DNA of 64,000 nt from a virus: the IMG/VR virus record IMGVR_UViG_3300030333_008666, positions 1 to 64,000 of that record; one strand, 5' to 3'. The notes beneath the pieces are model-generated. The model was not told the DNA's origin and ran no database searches. It was given only the letters and a program-made list of their open reading frames with translations. This document shows, one piece after another, positions 44,937 to 53,594 of this stretch (its first letter is position 1; every line of letters starts with the position of its first letter). Both the position numbers and the translations under genes were made by a program.

Positions 44937-45910
44937 TTATTTCCATCAAACAGTGGGGGCTCATCTGGAAATGGCTCCACTTTCCGAACGACCGTGTTCG
45001 GAGTGACACAATGGTTGGTTGGAAACCCTTGATCAGTTTCATAAATAATTCTTTCATGTTTCCAGTTTCCACCGCCAAGCAGCTTCTCTAATTCACTCTC
45101 TTTGATCGCATAAAAATTTTCCTCTGCAGGAAATTTGCCAGACCTCACCTCGGCCGCATATTCCTTGAGCGCTGACTGCATGATTTGACCAGCTTCGCAG
45201 TATCTTTTCACAAATTTGGACTTAAATTCCCAGAAGAGACCCATCAGATCATGAAAAATAACAAGTTGGCCGTCCACTTTATCTCCAGCACCAATGCCAT
45301 ATACTGGGATTGATAATTCTCCAGCTATCATAGCAGCGGATTCACGAGGCATTCCCTCTAAAAGTAGAAAGTTGCAACCAGCGTCCTGCAATGCCAGTGC
45401 TTGCCCCAGAATAATTTCAGCTTGTTTTGCCGTCTTTCCTTGTACTCGATAGCCGCCAAGTTTAGCTCTGGTGTGTGGTGTGAGGCCCAGGTGGCTCATA
45501 ACCATAATCCCAGAATCAGCAATTGCTTTAATTCTCTCCACCATCGCCCCTTCTACCTTAACACAGTCCATTCCCGCTCTAACGAACCTTCCAGCATTAT
45601 ATACTGCCTCTTCGTTGGAAACCTGATAAGACATATAAGGCATATCACCAACCAGAAATGCATTTTTAGCTCCGCGGGAGACTGCCTCGCACGCACTAAT
45701 CATTTGATCCATTGTTACGGGGATTGTTGTTTTATGACCCAAGGTGGTCATCCCTAGGGAATCACCGACCAATATCGCATCTACGCCGGCGCCATCTGAT
45801 ATTACCGCCTGGGGATAATCATACGCCGTCGTCATAACTGTTTTGATGCCTTCTTTTTTTTGCCTTCTTAGTTTAAGGATTGTTACTTTATTTTTTTCAT
45901 CTGCTGGCAT
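44933..45910 (-). CDS. panB: PanB homologue (ketopantoate hydroxymethyltransferase family) with C-terminal extension
   Basis: 325 residues. Nearly all PanB landmarks are visible: MTTAYDYPQAVISDGAGVDA, ILVGDSLGMTTLGHKTTIPV (metal Asp), AFLVGDMPYMSYQ (second Asp), GLTPHTRAKLGGYRVQGKT, LLLEGMPRES (catalytic Glu) and IPVYGIGAGDKVDGQLVIFH. PanB adds a hydroxymethyl group from methylene-THF to 2-ketoisovalerate, on the route to CoA. Typical length is about 265, so ~55 residues after the core (from about 270) are additional and have no known domain. No PanC, PanE or IlvC/D gene is here. In this cluster it may act on a sugar-linked keto group. It starts 9 nt after the ThDP enzyme gene. Confidence 0.9.
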   Translation of the reverse strand: MPADEKNKVTILKLRRQKKEGIKTVMTTAYDYPQAVISDGAGVDAILVGDSLGMTTLGHKTTIPVTMDQMISACEAVSRGAKNAFLVGDMPYMSYQVSNEEAVYNAGRFVRAGMDCVKVEGAMVERIKAIADSGIMVMSHLGLTPHTRAKLGGYRVQGKTAKQAEIILGQALALQDAGCNFLLLEGMPRESAAMIAGELSIPVYGIGAGDKVDGQLVIFHDLMGLFWEFKSKFVKRYCEAGQIMQSALKEYAAEVRSGKFPAEENFYAIKESELEKLLGGGNWKHERIIYETDQGFPTNHCVTPNTVVRKVEPFPDEPPLFDGNK

Positions 45911-45919
45911 ATTCGCTCC

Positions 45920-47701
45920 TTATTCTTCCTCTAGTGGTGCCACAATCATATTCTTGTGAAACTCTTCTCTATCTAAAAATGGGTACATATCTTCAAGTGG
46001 CTTTGAGATGATTCTACCATCAGGAAGTTTTTTCGAACTTATTGTTGGTGAAACCATGTCCCACTTTTTGCAAATTACTTCACAAATCACCGGCCCATCA
46101 TATTTTAACACCTTTTTGATAGTTTTTTTAAGAGCTTTTGTCTTCGAAACTTTAAAGTACTTGATTCCATAGGCTTTTGCAATCTTCTTCAGATTTGGAA
46201 AAGAAACACCAGATTCCTTATCTGTGCCTATGAACCGATTATTAAAAAATTTTCTTTGTGTAGTCCGAATTGATAGATACCCATGGTTGTTCCACACAAA
46301 TGTTTTAATTGGCAGATTTTCATGTACTATGGTTTGCAGCTCTTGAATGTTTGTTTGAAACGAGCCATCTCCAGTAATTCCAACAACTTGGCCGGCACCT
46401 CTTGCGAAACTAACGCCAATGCTTGCCGGTATCGTAAAGCCCATATCTGCTTGGGCGCCTGATGTTATGTGTCTCTGTTGTTTTCTTATCTGCAAGGCTT
46501 GGGCTGGAACATAATATGCTGAACCTGCATCTGAAACAACTACTTCATCTTTGCCAGTGCTTTGAGCGAGATACTTCATAAAGCCATATAAACTTATCCC
46601 ACCTGTATCATCCTCGTGTTCCTTCAAGAAGATTGGCCAAAGGTCTTTCCACTGTTCACATGTTTTCGCCCATTTCGCTGGCGCTTTACCCAACTCAACG
46701 TTTTCTAAGAACTTTTTTGCATCCGAGTGAACGAAGTGATCAATTTTAACTGTGTCTTTTTGATGTTCTAGGGCGTCAACGTCAACAACAACCAATTTTG
46801 CTTCCCGAGCAAACAGTTCATAGCGATATCCCGTAACCGGCACACTCAGACGCGTACCAATTGCCAATATCAAGTCTGCATTTTGCATGGCAAAGTTGCC
46901 GGCACGAGAACCTTTTATGCCAATCCTTCCAATGTTCAGAGGGTGGTCGGTTGGTAACAGGTCGACGCCTAAAAATGTGCTAACAACTGGCACCTTGTGC
47001 TTTTCAATGAAGTTTTTAAATTTATTTACTGCGCCGGATAATCGTATGCCGTTTCCAGCTAATATAATTGGCCTCTCAGCCTTATAGAAAAGTTCTTCGG
47101 CGCGCTTAAGATCAGCAGCAATAGGGGCGATTTTTTCTTTTTCCGGCGGTGTATATCTTTTTAGTTTAGATGGGTCAATATCAGTGCCTTGCACGTCTAA
47201 TGGTATATCTATCCAAACTGGACCGGGACGTCCAGTGGTAGCTTCATTTATCGCCTTATCCAAGTGATAAGCAATGGTTTCTGGGTCATTTATCATGACT
47301 GCGTATTTTGTCATAGATTTTACCATTGCAATGGCATCTGCCTCTTGGACACCAAACTGTCTCAGCGGCAAATCAATATTATGAGTTGTTTGAGCTTTGT
47401 TAACTTGTCCTGAAATGAAGAGTGTTGGTAGATTGTCTTGCCATGCATCTAAAAGACCAGTGAGGGCATTAGATGCTCCACAGCCAGTTGTCACCATTGC
47501 GACGCCAATCTTATGGCTATATTTTCCATACCCAACAGCTGCCATGGCGCTAGCCTGCTCGTGATGATTGCAAACTGCTTTAAGATGTGGGTGTTTAGCC
47601 ACGCAATCGTTCAAATACATTGCGCCGCCGCCAGTGACAGTGAATACGTGCTCAACGCCAAGTTGATAGATTCTATCCGCTATGTAATCAACTAGTCTCA
47701 T
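45920..47701 (-). CDS. YerE/acetolactate synthase-like ThDP carboligase
   Basis: 593 residues with the full three-domain layout. N-terminal VFTVTGGGAMYLND and NHHEQASAMAAVGYGK (catalytic Glu48), a central domain (AERPIILAGNGIRLSG, NIGRIGIKGSRAGNFAM), and the C-terminal ThDP site GITGDGSFQTNIQELQT followed by WNNHGYLSIRTTQ. ALS catalyses pyruvate decarboxylation and acetyl transfer. YerE adds an acetyl branch to CDP-3,6-dideoxy-4-ketohexose. With the E1-like gene two places downstream, a YerE role is favoured over acetolactate for branched-chain amino acids. No regulatory small subunit is present. Overlaps the GT2 gene by 14 nt. Confidence 0.87.
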   Translation of the reverse strand: MRLVDYIADRIYQLGVEHVFTVTGGGAMYLNDCVAKHPHLKAVCNHHEQASAMAAVGYGKYSHKIGVAMVTTGCGASNALTGLLDAWQDNLPTLFISGQVNKAQTTHNIDLPLRQFGVQEADAIAMVKSMTKYAVMINDPETIAYHLDKAINEATTGRPGPVWIDIPLDVQGTDIDPSKLKRYTPPEKEKIAPIAADLKRAEELFYKAERPIILAGNGIRLSGAVNKFKNFIEKHKVPVVSTFLGVDLLPTDHPLNIGRIGIKGSRAGNFAMQNADLILAIGTRLSVPVTGYRYELFAREAKLVVVDVDALEHQKDTVKIDHFVHSDAKKFLENVELGKAPAKWAKTCEQWKDLWPIFLKEHEDDTGGISLYGFMKYLAQSTGKDEVVVSDAGSAYYVPAQALQIRKQQRHITSGAQADMGFTIPASIGVSFARGAGQVVGITGDGSFQTNIQELQTIVHENLPIKTFVWNNHGYLSIRTTQRKFFNNRFIGTDKESGVSFPNLKKIAKAYGIKYFKVSKTKALKKTIKKVLKYDGPVICEVICKKWDMVSPTISSKKLPDGRIISKPLEDMYPFLDREEFHKNMIVAPLEEE

Positions 47702-48455
47702 TTAAAGTGTCGTCTTTGGCGGTGGGGGACCATTTTCGTGCCCAATATTCGCGGATGATATGATCGTAGCTTTTCTGCTCACGGTGCATACCCCACGTGG
47801 CTTGACCTTGGTGCCACCTGTAGTAATACCCCAGCCACTTGGGTATGGGATAAATAAAAACATCACTATCGGCTAAATTAAAATACAGATCATAATCTGC
47901 GGCTCCCAGATAATCTGCAGCGTTCCAAGTTAAGAGACCTTGATCATATAATTTACGACTAAAAACAACTGTCGGTGTGTTGACTGGACATTTCTCAAAT
48001 AAGCTGTTTTTAAATTCCGCCATACTCTTATATGAATGACCAACATCTTGCATCATATTGCCAGTATGCCCTTCGACACCTCTTATTGGACTCTGCAAGC
48101 ACAGCACCGTATCTGGCTTTGCAAGAAAATATTTCATGAAGTTTGAAACATAATCCGGAGCGATATAATCATCTGCCCCTAATATTGTTATGTAATCACC
48201 AGTGGATTGTTGGAGTGCCTCTTGCACTGGTTCTTCCCACGAATGGCGATACAAATTGGGCGCCGTTGCAGTTACGAGTGATTCATTTTGTGAAGCTAAT
48301 TTCTTTATAACAGCTAAACTGCCATCTGTGCTCTCATTATCAACAACAATAACTTCAACATTGTCATAAGTCTGTGCTAAAGCCGAAGAAACACTTTGTT
48401 CAATCCACGACTCTGCATTAAAGCACGGTATAATAATTGTCACGCGGGGTTTCAT
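47688..48455 (-). CDS. GT2 family glycosyltransferase
   Basis: 255 residues. GT-A fold: VTIIIPCFNAESWIEQSVSS, VIVVDNESTDGS, the DxD-type motif ITILGADDYIAPDYV, and a C-terminal GYYYRWHQGQAT. It transfers a sugar from a nucleotide donor to an unknown acceptor. No membrane segment, so the acceptor is likely cytoplasmic. Overlaps the next gene by 4 nt and the ThDP enzyme by 14 nt. Confidence 0.88.
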   Translation of the reverse strand: MKPRVTIIIPCFNAESWIEQSVSSALAQTYDNVEVIVVDNESTDGSLAVIKKLASQNESLVTATAPNLYRHSWEEPVQEALQQSTGDYITILGADDYIAPDYVSNFMKYFLAKPDTVLCLQSPIRGVEGHTGNMMQDVGHSYKSMAEFKNSLFEKCPVNTPTVVFSRKLYDQGLLTWNAADYLGAADYDLYFNLADSDVFIYPIPKWLGYYYRWHQGQATWGMHREQKSYDHIIREYWARKWSPTAKDDTLNETS

Positions 48456-49288
48456 TCAAAAACTCTCCGGATCTTGTCGGCAATCTCTGTTCGTCGGGCT
48501 CTCATCAGTTCAATCAGTGGCTTTCCCTTAAGGCTGAACCACTCCTCATGTGAAGCCCCTACGAGCGAATTTGTATAAACCTTCATACCTGCCATTCGCG
48601 CCTCAACAACAATGCGAGACAGTGTTTCAGGCGTGGAAGGAAAAAAGGCCAGTGACTCATTAGCAGTCAAGGCTGTTAAAAACTCTTGATAACTTGCGCT
48701 TTTTACCAGTTGATAATTTATTTTTTTTGCTTTGCAATATTTTATAGCCAGGCCAGTATTCTTCGATGGAATAAGAGAATCCATGATGGAGCACTTGGGC
48801 GCCTTCTCTTTTTCTGACATTATCTCCAAAAGATCTAAAGCGGATTCGGACCACAGGTTGCCAGATAAATTAATTATATTGTCTAAGTTTAGATTTTTTT
48901 TTATTACGCCAGCATGAAAGCCCGACTGGCACAATATTGCAGCTGCAGATTTATAAAACTCTAGGTTTACAATCTCTTCTGCAGGTGCCTTAAGGTCTTT
49001 CCACTGGCCTGGGTTGCGGCTTTTTAAGTACTTGTGATCATGTTCATAAATAACATATTTGCAATCCAGCAAGGCGCGCTTACTTTCTTCTGAAAGTTTT
49101 ATAAAATTTGATACGATATAATTACTGTCTTTATTTTCGTTAATATATTCCGGTGTTAGTTCTTCCGAGTGCACAGCGGAAACTTTTTCCCCCTGTATGT
49201 GCAAAAGCTTAATGACTTCCATGTCATTTAGTTCCGCGCCACCGTTGATCTCGTGCGCAAAGAAATCAGCCGAATAAACAAATTCCAC
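48452..49288 (-). CDS. GT4-like/GT-B glycosyltransferase, divergent
   Basis: 278 residues. The N-terminal FFAHEINGGAELNDMEVIKL recalls the glycine-rich acceptor loop of GT4 enzymes, and the C-terminal SLAFFPSTPETLSRIVVEARMAGM resembles the E-x7-E/donor-site segment, here with ETLSRIVVEA. The protein is shorter than a full GT-B (about 350-400), so one Rossmann domain seems reduced. Overlaps neighbours by 1-4 nt. Confidence 0.7.
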   Translation of the reverse strand: MEFVYSADFFAHEINGGAELNDMEVIKLLHIQGEKVSAVHSEELTPEYINENKDSNYIVSNFIKLSEESKRALLDCKYVIYEHDHKYLKSRNPGQWKDLKAPAEEIVNLEFYKSAAAILCQSGFHAGVIKKNLNLDNIINLSGNLWSESALDLLEIMSEKEKAPKCSIMDSLIPSKNTGLAIKYCKAKKINYQLVKSASYQEFLTALTANESLAFFPSTPETLSRIVVEARMAGMKVYTNSLVGASHEEWFSLKGKPLIELMRARRTEIADKIRRVFE

Positions 49289-50553
49289 TAGGCATGAACC
49301 TCTGCATTAAAATCTTCTAACCAACCCTCTAGGTCGTGTTCCTCTTCCGCATATACATTATCTGCAAAACTTTTATATTGTTGTTCCGCGGCGAATTTCT
49401 TTAATACGTGCTTTTGCAATGCCGCCGACTGTTTCTTAAACCGGCCGTGGTCCTTCAGCACTTCACGAAGACGCATTTTATAGCTCCCCTGTTTTGGGAA
49501 GGACCATTGAGAGTCGGCTTGGATTACTCCATCCCATACCGCTTCTTTTTGCACTGGGCCAATAGTGTAGTCAACAGACGCGAACATTGATTTATTTTTT
49601 TCTTTGCCTTTTTTCTTACTCTTAACTGGCATACACATGAAATCCATGTGACCACTCCAAGGTTGAGCGATTACAGGAAGCCCATTATATGCGGCCTCAA
49701 ACGTTGGCAAGCCAAACCCTTCAGCATTGGATATGGAAATTAGAGCCTTTACTTTTGGATGTTGGTAGAGTCCTGTCATTTCCTCTGCTGACATATCCCC
49801 GTGCAATAAATAAATTTTACATTTTCGATTCGGATACTCACTCAGCAATTGTGAAATTTTATTTTCAGTAAATCGCCTATCGCCCAAAGAATTGTTTCGA
49901 TGGCTTGTTTTAACAATGAGGCCCACCTCTTGATCGATGAATTCTTCCACAAATCCGACTATAGTATTTTCTAGATTTTTTCTGGGGCCCCACTGGCTTA
50001 CAGTGAGAAAATTAAAATCTGTCTTAAGATTTAAGTCTAGGTTTGCCGCCTCGTAGTGGCGCACTGGATAATTTACAACTTCAACCGGCGTGCTGTTTTT
50101 CAATAAAAAATTCTGACCTGTTTGGTTGTTAGTTGCGTGATAAGAAGTGTTATCAAACCCATACTTAGCGTGATTGGAAATTACAATTATCTTATCCATG
50201 AGGTGCGACTTCTCAATCCAGCCAGGTGCGATGCGGTCGGATTCAATGCCAGCGGTGTAGCCGACATTTACCGGTGCGATTTTTTGCCACTCGTTGGGAA
50301 TTGTCACTTGCAGCGAGATATCAAACTGGCCTCCTTGTTGTTGGTATTGATTTGTTTTTAACAGAAGTTCATCGAGCCACTTTCGCTCTTCGGAAAAACT
50401 CACAATCCAACCGGTTTGCCCCCAGTTGATATTTTGCAAATAAATATCAAAACGTTCTTCATATGCGCGCAAAGACCGCAAAGCAAATCGACACTGCTCT
50501 CCGTAGCCGCTTCGACTTAATGCGGGGCCCACAACTAATACTTTCTTTCTCAT
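49288..50553 (-). CDS. GT4 family glycosyltransferase
   Basis: 421 residues, GT-B fold. VLVVGPALSRSGYGEQCRFA (acceptor loop), VGYTAGIESDRIAP, ILTVSQW-type segment LTVSQWGPRKNLENTIVGF, and the donor site ISNAEGFGLPTFEAAYNGLP with the EGFGLP-x-E pattern. This is a clear GT4 signature. Cytoplasmic or peripheral. Abuts the next gene by 1 nt. Confidence 0.87.
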   Translation of the reverse strand: MRKKVLVVGPALSRSGYGEQCRFALRSLRAYEERFDIYLQNINWGQTGWIVSFSEERKWLDELLLKTNQYQQQGGQFDISLQVTIPNEWQKIAPVNVGYTAGIESDRIAPGWIEKSHLMDKIIVISNHAKYGFDNTSYHATNNQTGQNFLLKNSTPVEVVNYPVRHYEAANLDLNLKTDFNFLTVSQWGPRKNLENTIVGFVEEFIDQEVGLIVKTSHRNNSLGDRRFTENKISQLLSEYPNRKCKIYLLHGDMSAEEMTGLYQHPKVKALISISNAEGFGLPTFEAAYNGLPVIAQPWSGHMDFMCMPVKSKKKGKEKNKSMFASVDYTIGPVQKEAVWDGVIQADSQWSFPKQGSYKMRLREVLKDHGRFKKQSAALQKHVLKKFAAEQQYKSFADNVYAEEEHDLEGWLEDFNAEVHA

Positions 50554-51815
50554 GCAACCTCTCTCAATTCCCAGGATTTATATTTCTTTCTCTCTCCCCA
50601 GGAACCATATTCTTTGTAAATTGTGGTGAATATCTCTTCCCACTTTTCAATATATCCTTCAAAATTATAATTTTTTTCCACATGGGCGCGGCCCTTGGCC
50701 CCTAACGCTGCGCGCTCTTCTTTGGTCATGTTATACATCTTAACCAGCGCGTCAACAACATCCTTTTGTGCAAGACGGTCTTCGTAAATCCATGGGATCG
50801 GCTGAGAACCAATAATAGCTCTAGAAGCTGGTTCAATGCCAATACCAAACCATTCTTCGCCGTCTGTAACTTGCTCTTGCAGGCCACCAGTCATTGTTAC
50901 GATTATGGGAGTCTCACAAGCCAGAGATTCAAAAGTCGCCAGACCAAAACCTTCGGCATCGGCAATGTTAATTGTGCAATCTGCAAGATTATAAACCTTC
51001 GCCATTACTTCTGACGGTACCTTTCTCTGAGAGAAGACCACTTGTTCTTCTGTTAGGTCCAAGTGTCGTACAATTTCGATCAAATCTTGACCGTTTGGAT
51101 CTTTGGGTTCTGTGTGCATGACGAGCATGGCTTTATCATGACCAATCACATCCAAGAAGTCTTTGAACCAAAAAATTAAGCTACCGCTTTGCTTCCGGCG
51201 GGCATTTCGATTGTTCCAAAAGAAAACTACTTTATCTTTTGCCGCTTCTCCAAATATTTCCTCTTTAAACTTCGCCGTTTCCTCTTCTGGGAGTTTTTTG
51301 AAAATCTCTGTATCGACAGCATGTGGTAAATATTCACTGTCACCTGCAGGGGAGACTTCCTCTACGATCTTCTGGGTGACTTTTGAAATGGTGACGATTT
51401 TATCCGTCGAATCATAAAACGTTTTATTGAACGTAGGTGCTGGGAAATTATCCCAAACATGATAGTAAACCATTGGAACGCATGCTCTAATTTCATGCTC
51501 CATATCCCACAACCAGCCATAAAATCTAGGGTCTGTCATAAACCAAAGAATATCGGGCTTTTCAGTTTGTAGGACCGAGCGAACCATTTCTGGTGTGCCA
51601 TATGAATTGACCGGTATAATTGTCCAATCATCTTTAAATTCTTCAGTTCTCACTGGGCGATAATCATCATGTTTAATCGCGCCTCCGAAACTGATAAATG
51701 AGAACTTCCCAGTACGAAGCATGGCTTCGATTATGTACTTTGTCTGCAAACCAACCCCGGATGAAGAAAACGGATGGTCGCTAATTGTGAATATTTTAAT
51801 TTTTTTGTCTGTCAA
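50550..51815 (-). CDS. GT4 family glycosyltransferase (probable TTG start)
   Basis: 421 residues from the TTG at 51815. SSSGVGLQTKYIIEAMLRTG (acceptor loop), VVFFWNNRNARRKQSGSLIF, and donor site NIADAEGFGLATFESLACET. A longer frame starts with GTG at 51857 but has no Shine-Dalgarno and lies inside the nuclease gene. The TTG is 10 nt after the nuclease stop and preceded by GAGAGGA, so I prefer it. First of three GT4-type genes in a row, and the first gene of the sugar block. Confidence 0.85.
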   Translation of the reverse strand: MTDKKIKIFTISDHPFSSSGVGLQTKYIIEAMLRTGKFSFISFGGAIKHDDYRPVRTEEFKDDWTIIPVNSYGTPEMVRSVLQTEKPDILWFMTDPRFYGWLWDMEHEIRACVPMVYYHVWDNFPAPTFNKTFYDSTDKIVTISKVTQKIVEEVSPAGDSEYLPHAVDTEIFKKLPEEETAKFKEEIFGEAAKDKVVFFWNNRNARRKQSGSLIFWFKDFLDVIGHDKAMLVMHTEPKDPNGQDLIEIVRHLDLTEEQVVFSQRKVPSEVMAKVYNLADCTINIADAEGFGLATFESLACETPIIVTMTGGLQEQVTDGEEWFGIGIEPASRAIIGSQPIPWIYEDRLAQKDVVDALVKMYNMTKEERAALGAKGRAHVEKNYNFEGYIEKWEEIFTTIYKEYGSWGERKKYKSWELREVA

Positions 51816-51825
51816 TTTATCCTCT

Positions 51826-52605
51826 CTATGGACAATGTTTTGTCCTGTGAAACTCACAGCTTGAACAAGCTAACCTATTCTTTGTATATTTTTTTCTTGT
51901 AATATTATAAAGGGCTGTTGTCAAAAATTTAATAGCGTTTTGTGTTTTTTTATTTCCGCTAGTAACTCGAAAAAACTCTACGTTATTTTTCTTGGCAGTT
52001 CGCTTAAGTAAAGCAAAGTGAGTTTCAATATTTTTGGGGTCAATTCCGTGCTTAATCGCAAAATAATATTTATAAAAAGTTAACTGATATGTGGTCATTC
52101 TATCGCTTTTGCGGCGCGCATCCCAGCCCCAAGAACAAGTTTTCCAGTCGACAATGTGATATTTGCCATCCGGAGTCTTAAAAACCGCGTCAATGAATCC
52201 CTTAAAGTCATATTGTTCATCGGTGAAATCTCGAATGGGTTCCAGTATTTGTTCTTCTGTAGAAACGATCTCGTACTCTTCTCCAAAATAATCCTCGACC
52301 GCGGACATCACCTGGGTTGATAAAGATCTACCCTGATCGAACATTTCGACTATTAAGGCTTTTCGCTTATCTAAGTCTTCCGGAAGGAGATCAAGTTCTT
52401 CGCGAAAATACTCTTTAAAAGACGACGGAGCCTCATCCTCAGTGAGTCGATCTAGCAAGAGACCCTCGCACACTGAGTGAAGGGCTGTTCCGAAGGCAGT
52501 GTATTCGTTTCCTTTGAAAAGCCTAAGTTTATCGATGTACGTTAATTTATGATAAAACGCGCACCGGTCCCAATTCTTCAACGCAGAAAAAGACACATGT
52601 GACAT
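51826..52605 (-). CDS. Cas4/RecB-like PD-(D/E)XK nuclease with a four-Cys iron-sulfur site
   Basis: 259 residues. The nuclease core is FKGFIDAVFKTPDGKYHIVD followed by WKT: D in FIDAVF, then (D)WK for the D-x-(D/E)xK pair. Two Gln/Tyr residues follow in TYQLTFYKYYF (QxxxY). Cysteines at 15, 247, 250 and 258 (CSSCEFHRTKHC near the end) match the iron-staple arrangement of Cas4 and AddB-type nucleases. This suggests DNA end processing or recombination. There is no CRISPR array or other Cas gene in the window, so Cas4-like does not mean CRISPR here. T4-like phages often encode such exonucleases. Confidence 0.85.
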   Translation of the reverse strand: MSHVSFSALKNWDRCAFYHKLTYIDKLRLFKGNEYTAFGTALHSVCEGLLLDRLTEDEAPSSFKEYFREELDLLPEDLDKRKALIVEMFDQGRSLSTQVMSAVEDYFGEEYEIVSTEEQILEPIRDFTDEQYDFKGFIDAVFKTPDGKYHIVDWKTCSWGWDARRKSDRMTTYQLTFYKYYFAIKHGIDPKNIETHFALLKRTAKKNNVEFFRVTSGNKKTQNAIKFLTTALYNITRKKYTKNRLACSSCEFHRTKHCP

Positions 52606-52612
52606 AACTAAC

Positions 52613-52915
52613 CTACTTACTTGATTTTGTCTTTGTTGTTGTTTTTGTTGTTGTTTTTCTCACCGGGCGGGCGGCAGCTGCTTTTTCACGCAAAGCAAAG
52701 ATCCACTTACCCTTTCTTTTCGAATCTTCCTCATAATTCGAAACGACGGCGGGTTCAATGACAGACTTAATGTCATATCCCTGTGAAGCTGCCCAACTCT
52801 TAACAAAGTCCGTATTGTACCTCTGTTTATCTGTAGCTAACTTTGCAGGCTTGAGCGTCACTGTTACGGTAAGCTCGGTCTTGTCGCTGTTAACTTTATG
52901 TTTTGGTTTAAACAT
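52613..52915 (-). CDS. Lys/Thr-rich protein of unknown function
   Basis: 100 residues. A beta-strand-like start (ELTVTVTLKPAKL), a WAASQGYDI motif and a C-terminus of repeated KTTTKTTTKTK units. At DNA level the tail is a GTT/GTTTTT-type low-complexity stretch around 52620-52660. No known domain. It lies 2 nt from the HExxH gene and 7 nt from the nuclease gene and is likely part of the same operon. Function is unknown, and basic residues would suit nucleic-acid binding. Confidence 0.65.
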   Translation of the reverse strand: MFKPKHKVNSDKTELTVTVTLKPAKLATDKQRYNTDFVKSWAASQGYDIKSVIEPAVVSNYEEDSKRKGKWIFALREKAAAARPVRKTTTKTTTKTKSSK

Positions 52916-52916
52916 T

Positions 52917-53594
52917 TTAAAAATCTCCTTCTTCCTTGATTCTTTCTATTTTATTATACACTTGTGTGCTAATTTTTTTCACGTATGTTCTATCGCCTAA
53001 AAAATATTCTTCAAATGCGCATGCAAAATACTCTCTCAAAGATGTGATTGCATACGGCGAAACAAAAAGCCCCATGGATAAACTTATCAGTGTTGGATAC
53101 CCAACAAACTGATGTAAATAAGTATCCATGTCTTCTGAATATTCTGGGTTTTGAAACAACATCGGAGATGGCGCATAACCTTCTTCATGTAATATTCTAT
53201 ACAGAGTGTTTCGCTTAGCTAGAAACTCACGTTCAATCAAGCCGTCGCTATAAATATTATCCTTTGCGAACTCTTCAACTGCGTGAGCCACCTCATGAAC
53301 AACGTCATCGATTAGATCGAGCGCATCGTCCTGTCTGTTTGTGACATAAATTGCACCGTCTTTATACATGGCATTTACTGAGCGCTCATCAAACTCCTCC
53401 AAGTGACTAATATAAATTGCATCAATGGCTTGGCAAAAGCTCTTTGGGAGAAGTGCTTCCAACTTTTCAAGAACCAGAGGTAAGTTAATATTCTCTGGGA
53501 GTTCATGAACTACATAAACAGGGGCGTGAAACAAGTATTGCTCTTTGCTTTTTTGTTTCGCCTTGTTTGCTGCTTTTTTTATATACTCATGCAT
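52917..53594 (-). CDS. HExxH zinc-metallopeptidase-like protein
   Basis: 225 residues from the ATG at 53594, which overlaps the upstream gene by 8 nt. A zinc motif is clear: DDVVHEVAHAVEEFAKD (HEVAH with a following Glu-rich helix). The third metal ligand is probably an acidic residue in LIEREFLAKR downstream. No signal peptide, so it acts in the cytoplasm. It resembles small phage peptidase-like proteins often left unannotated. Target unknown. A role in processing a phage or host protein is possible. Confidence 0.7.
   Translation of the reverse strand: MHEYIKKAANKAKQKSKEQYLFHAPVYVVHELPENINLPLVLEKLEALLPKSFCQAIDAIYISHLEEFDERSVNAMYKDGAIYVTNRQDDALDLIDDVVHEVAHAVEEFAKDNIYSDGLIEREFLAKRNTLYRILHEEGYAPSPMLFQNPEYSEDMDTYLHQFVGYPTLISLSMGLFVSPYAITSLREYFACAFEEYFLGDRTYVKKISTQVYNKIERIKEEGDF

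Noticed and set aside
25591-51815. A bacterial capsule locus or assembly chimera
   Set aside because: The genes continue without a gap into the sigma-factor and tail genes on the same strand, with the same overlaps, so a phage origin is preferred. A read-level check was not possible.
51826-52605. CRISPR-Cas4
   Set aside because: No repeats, Cas1/Cas2 or effector genes are seen in the window.
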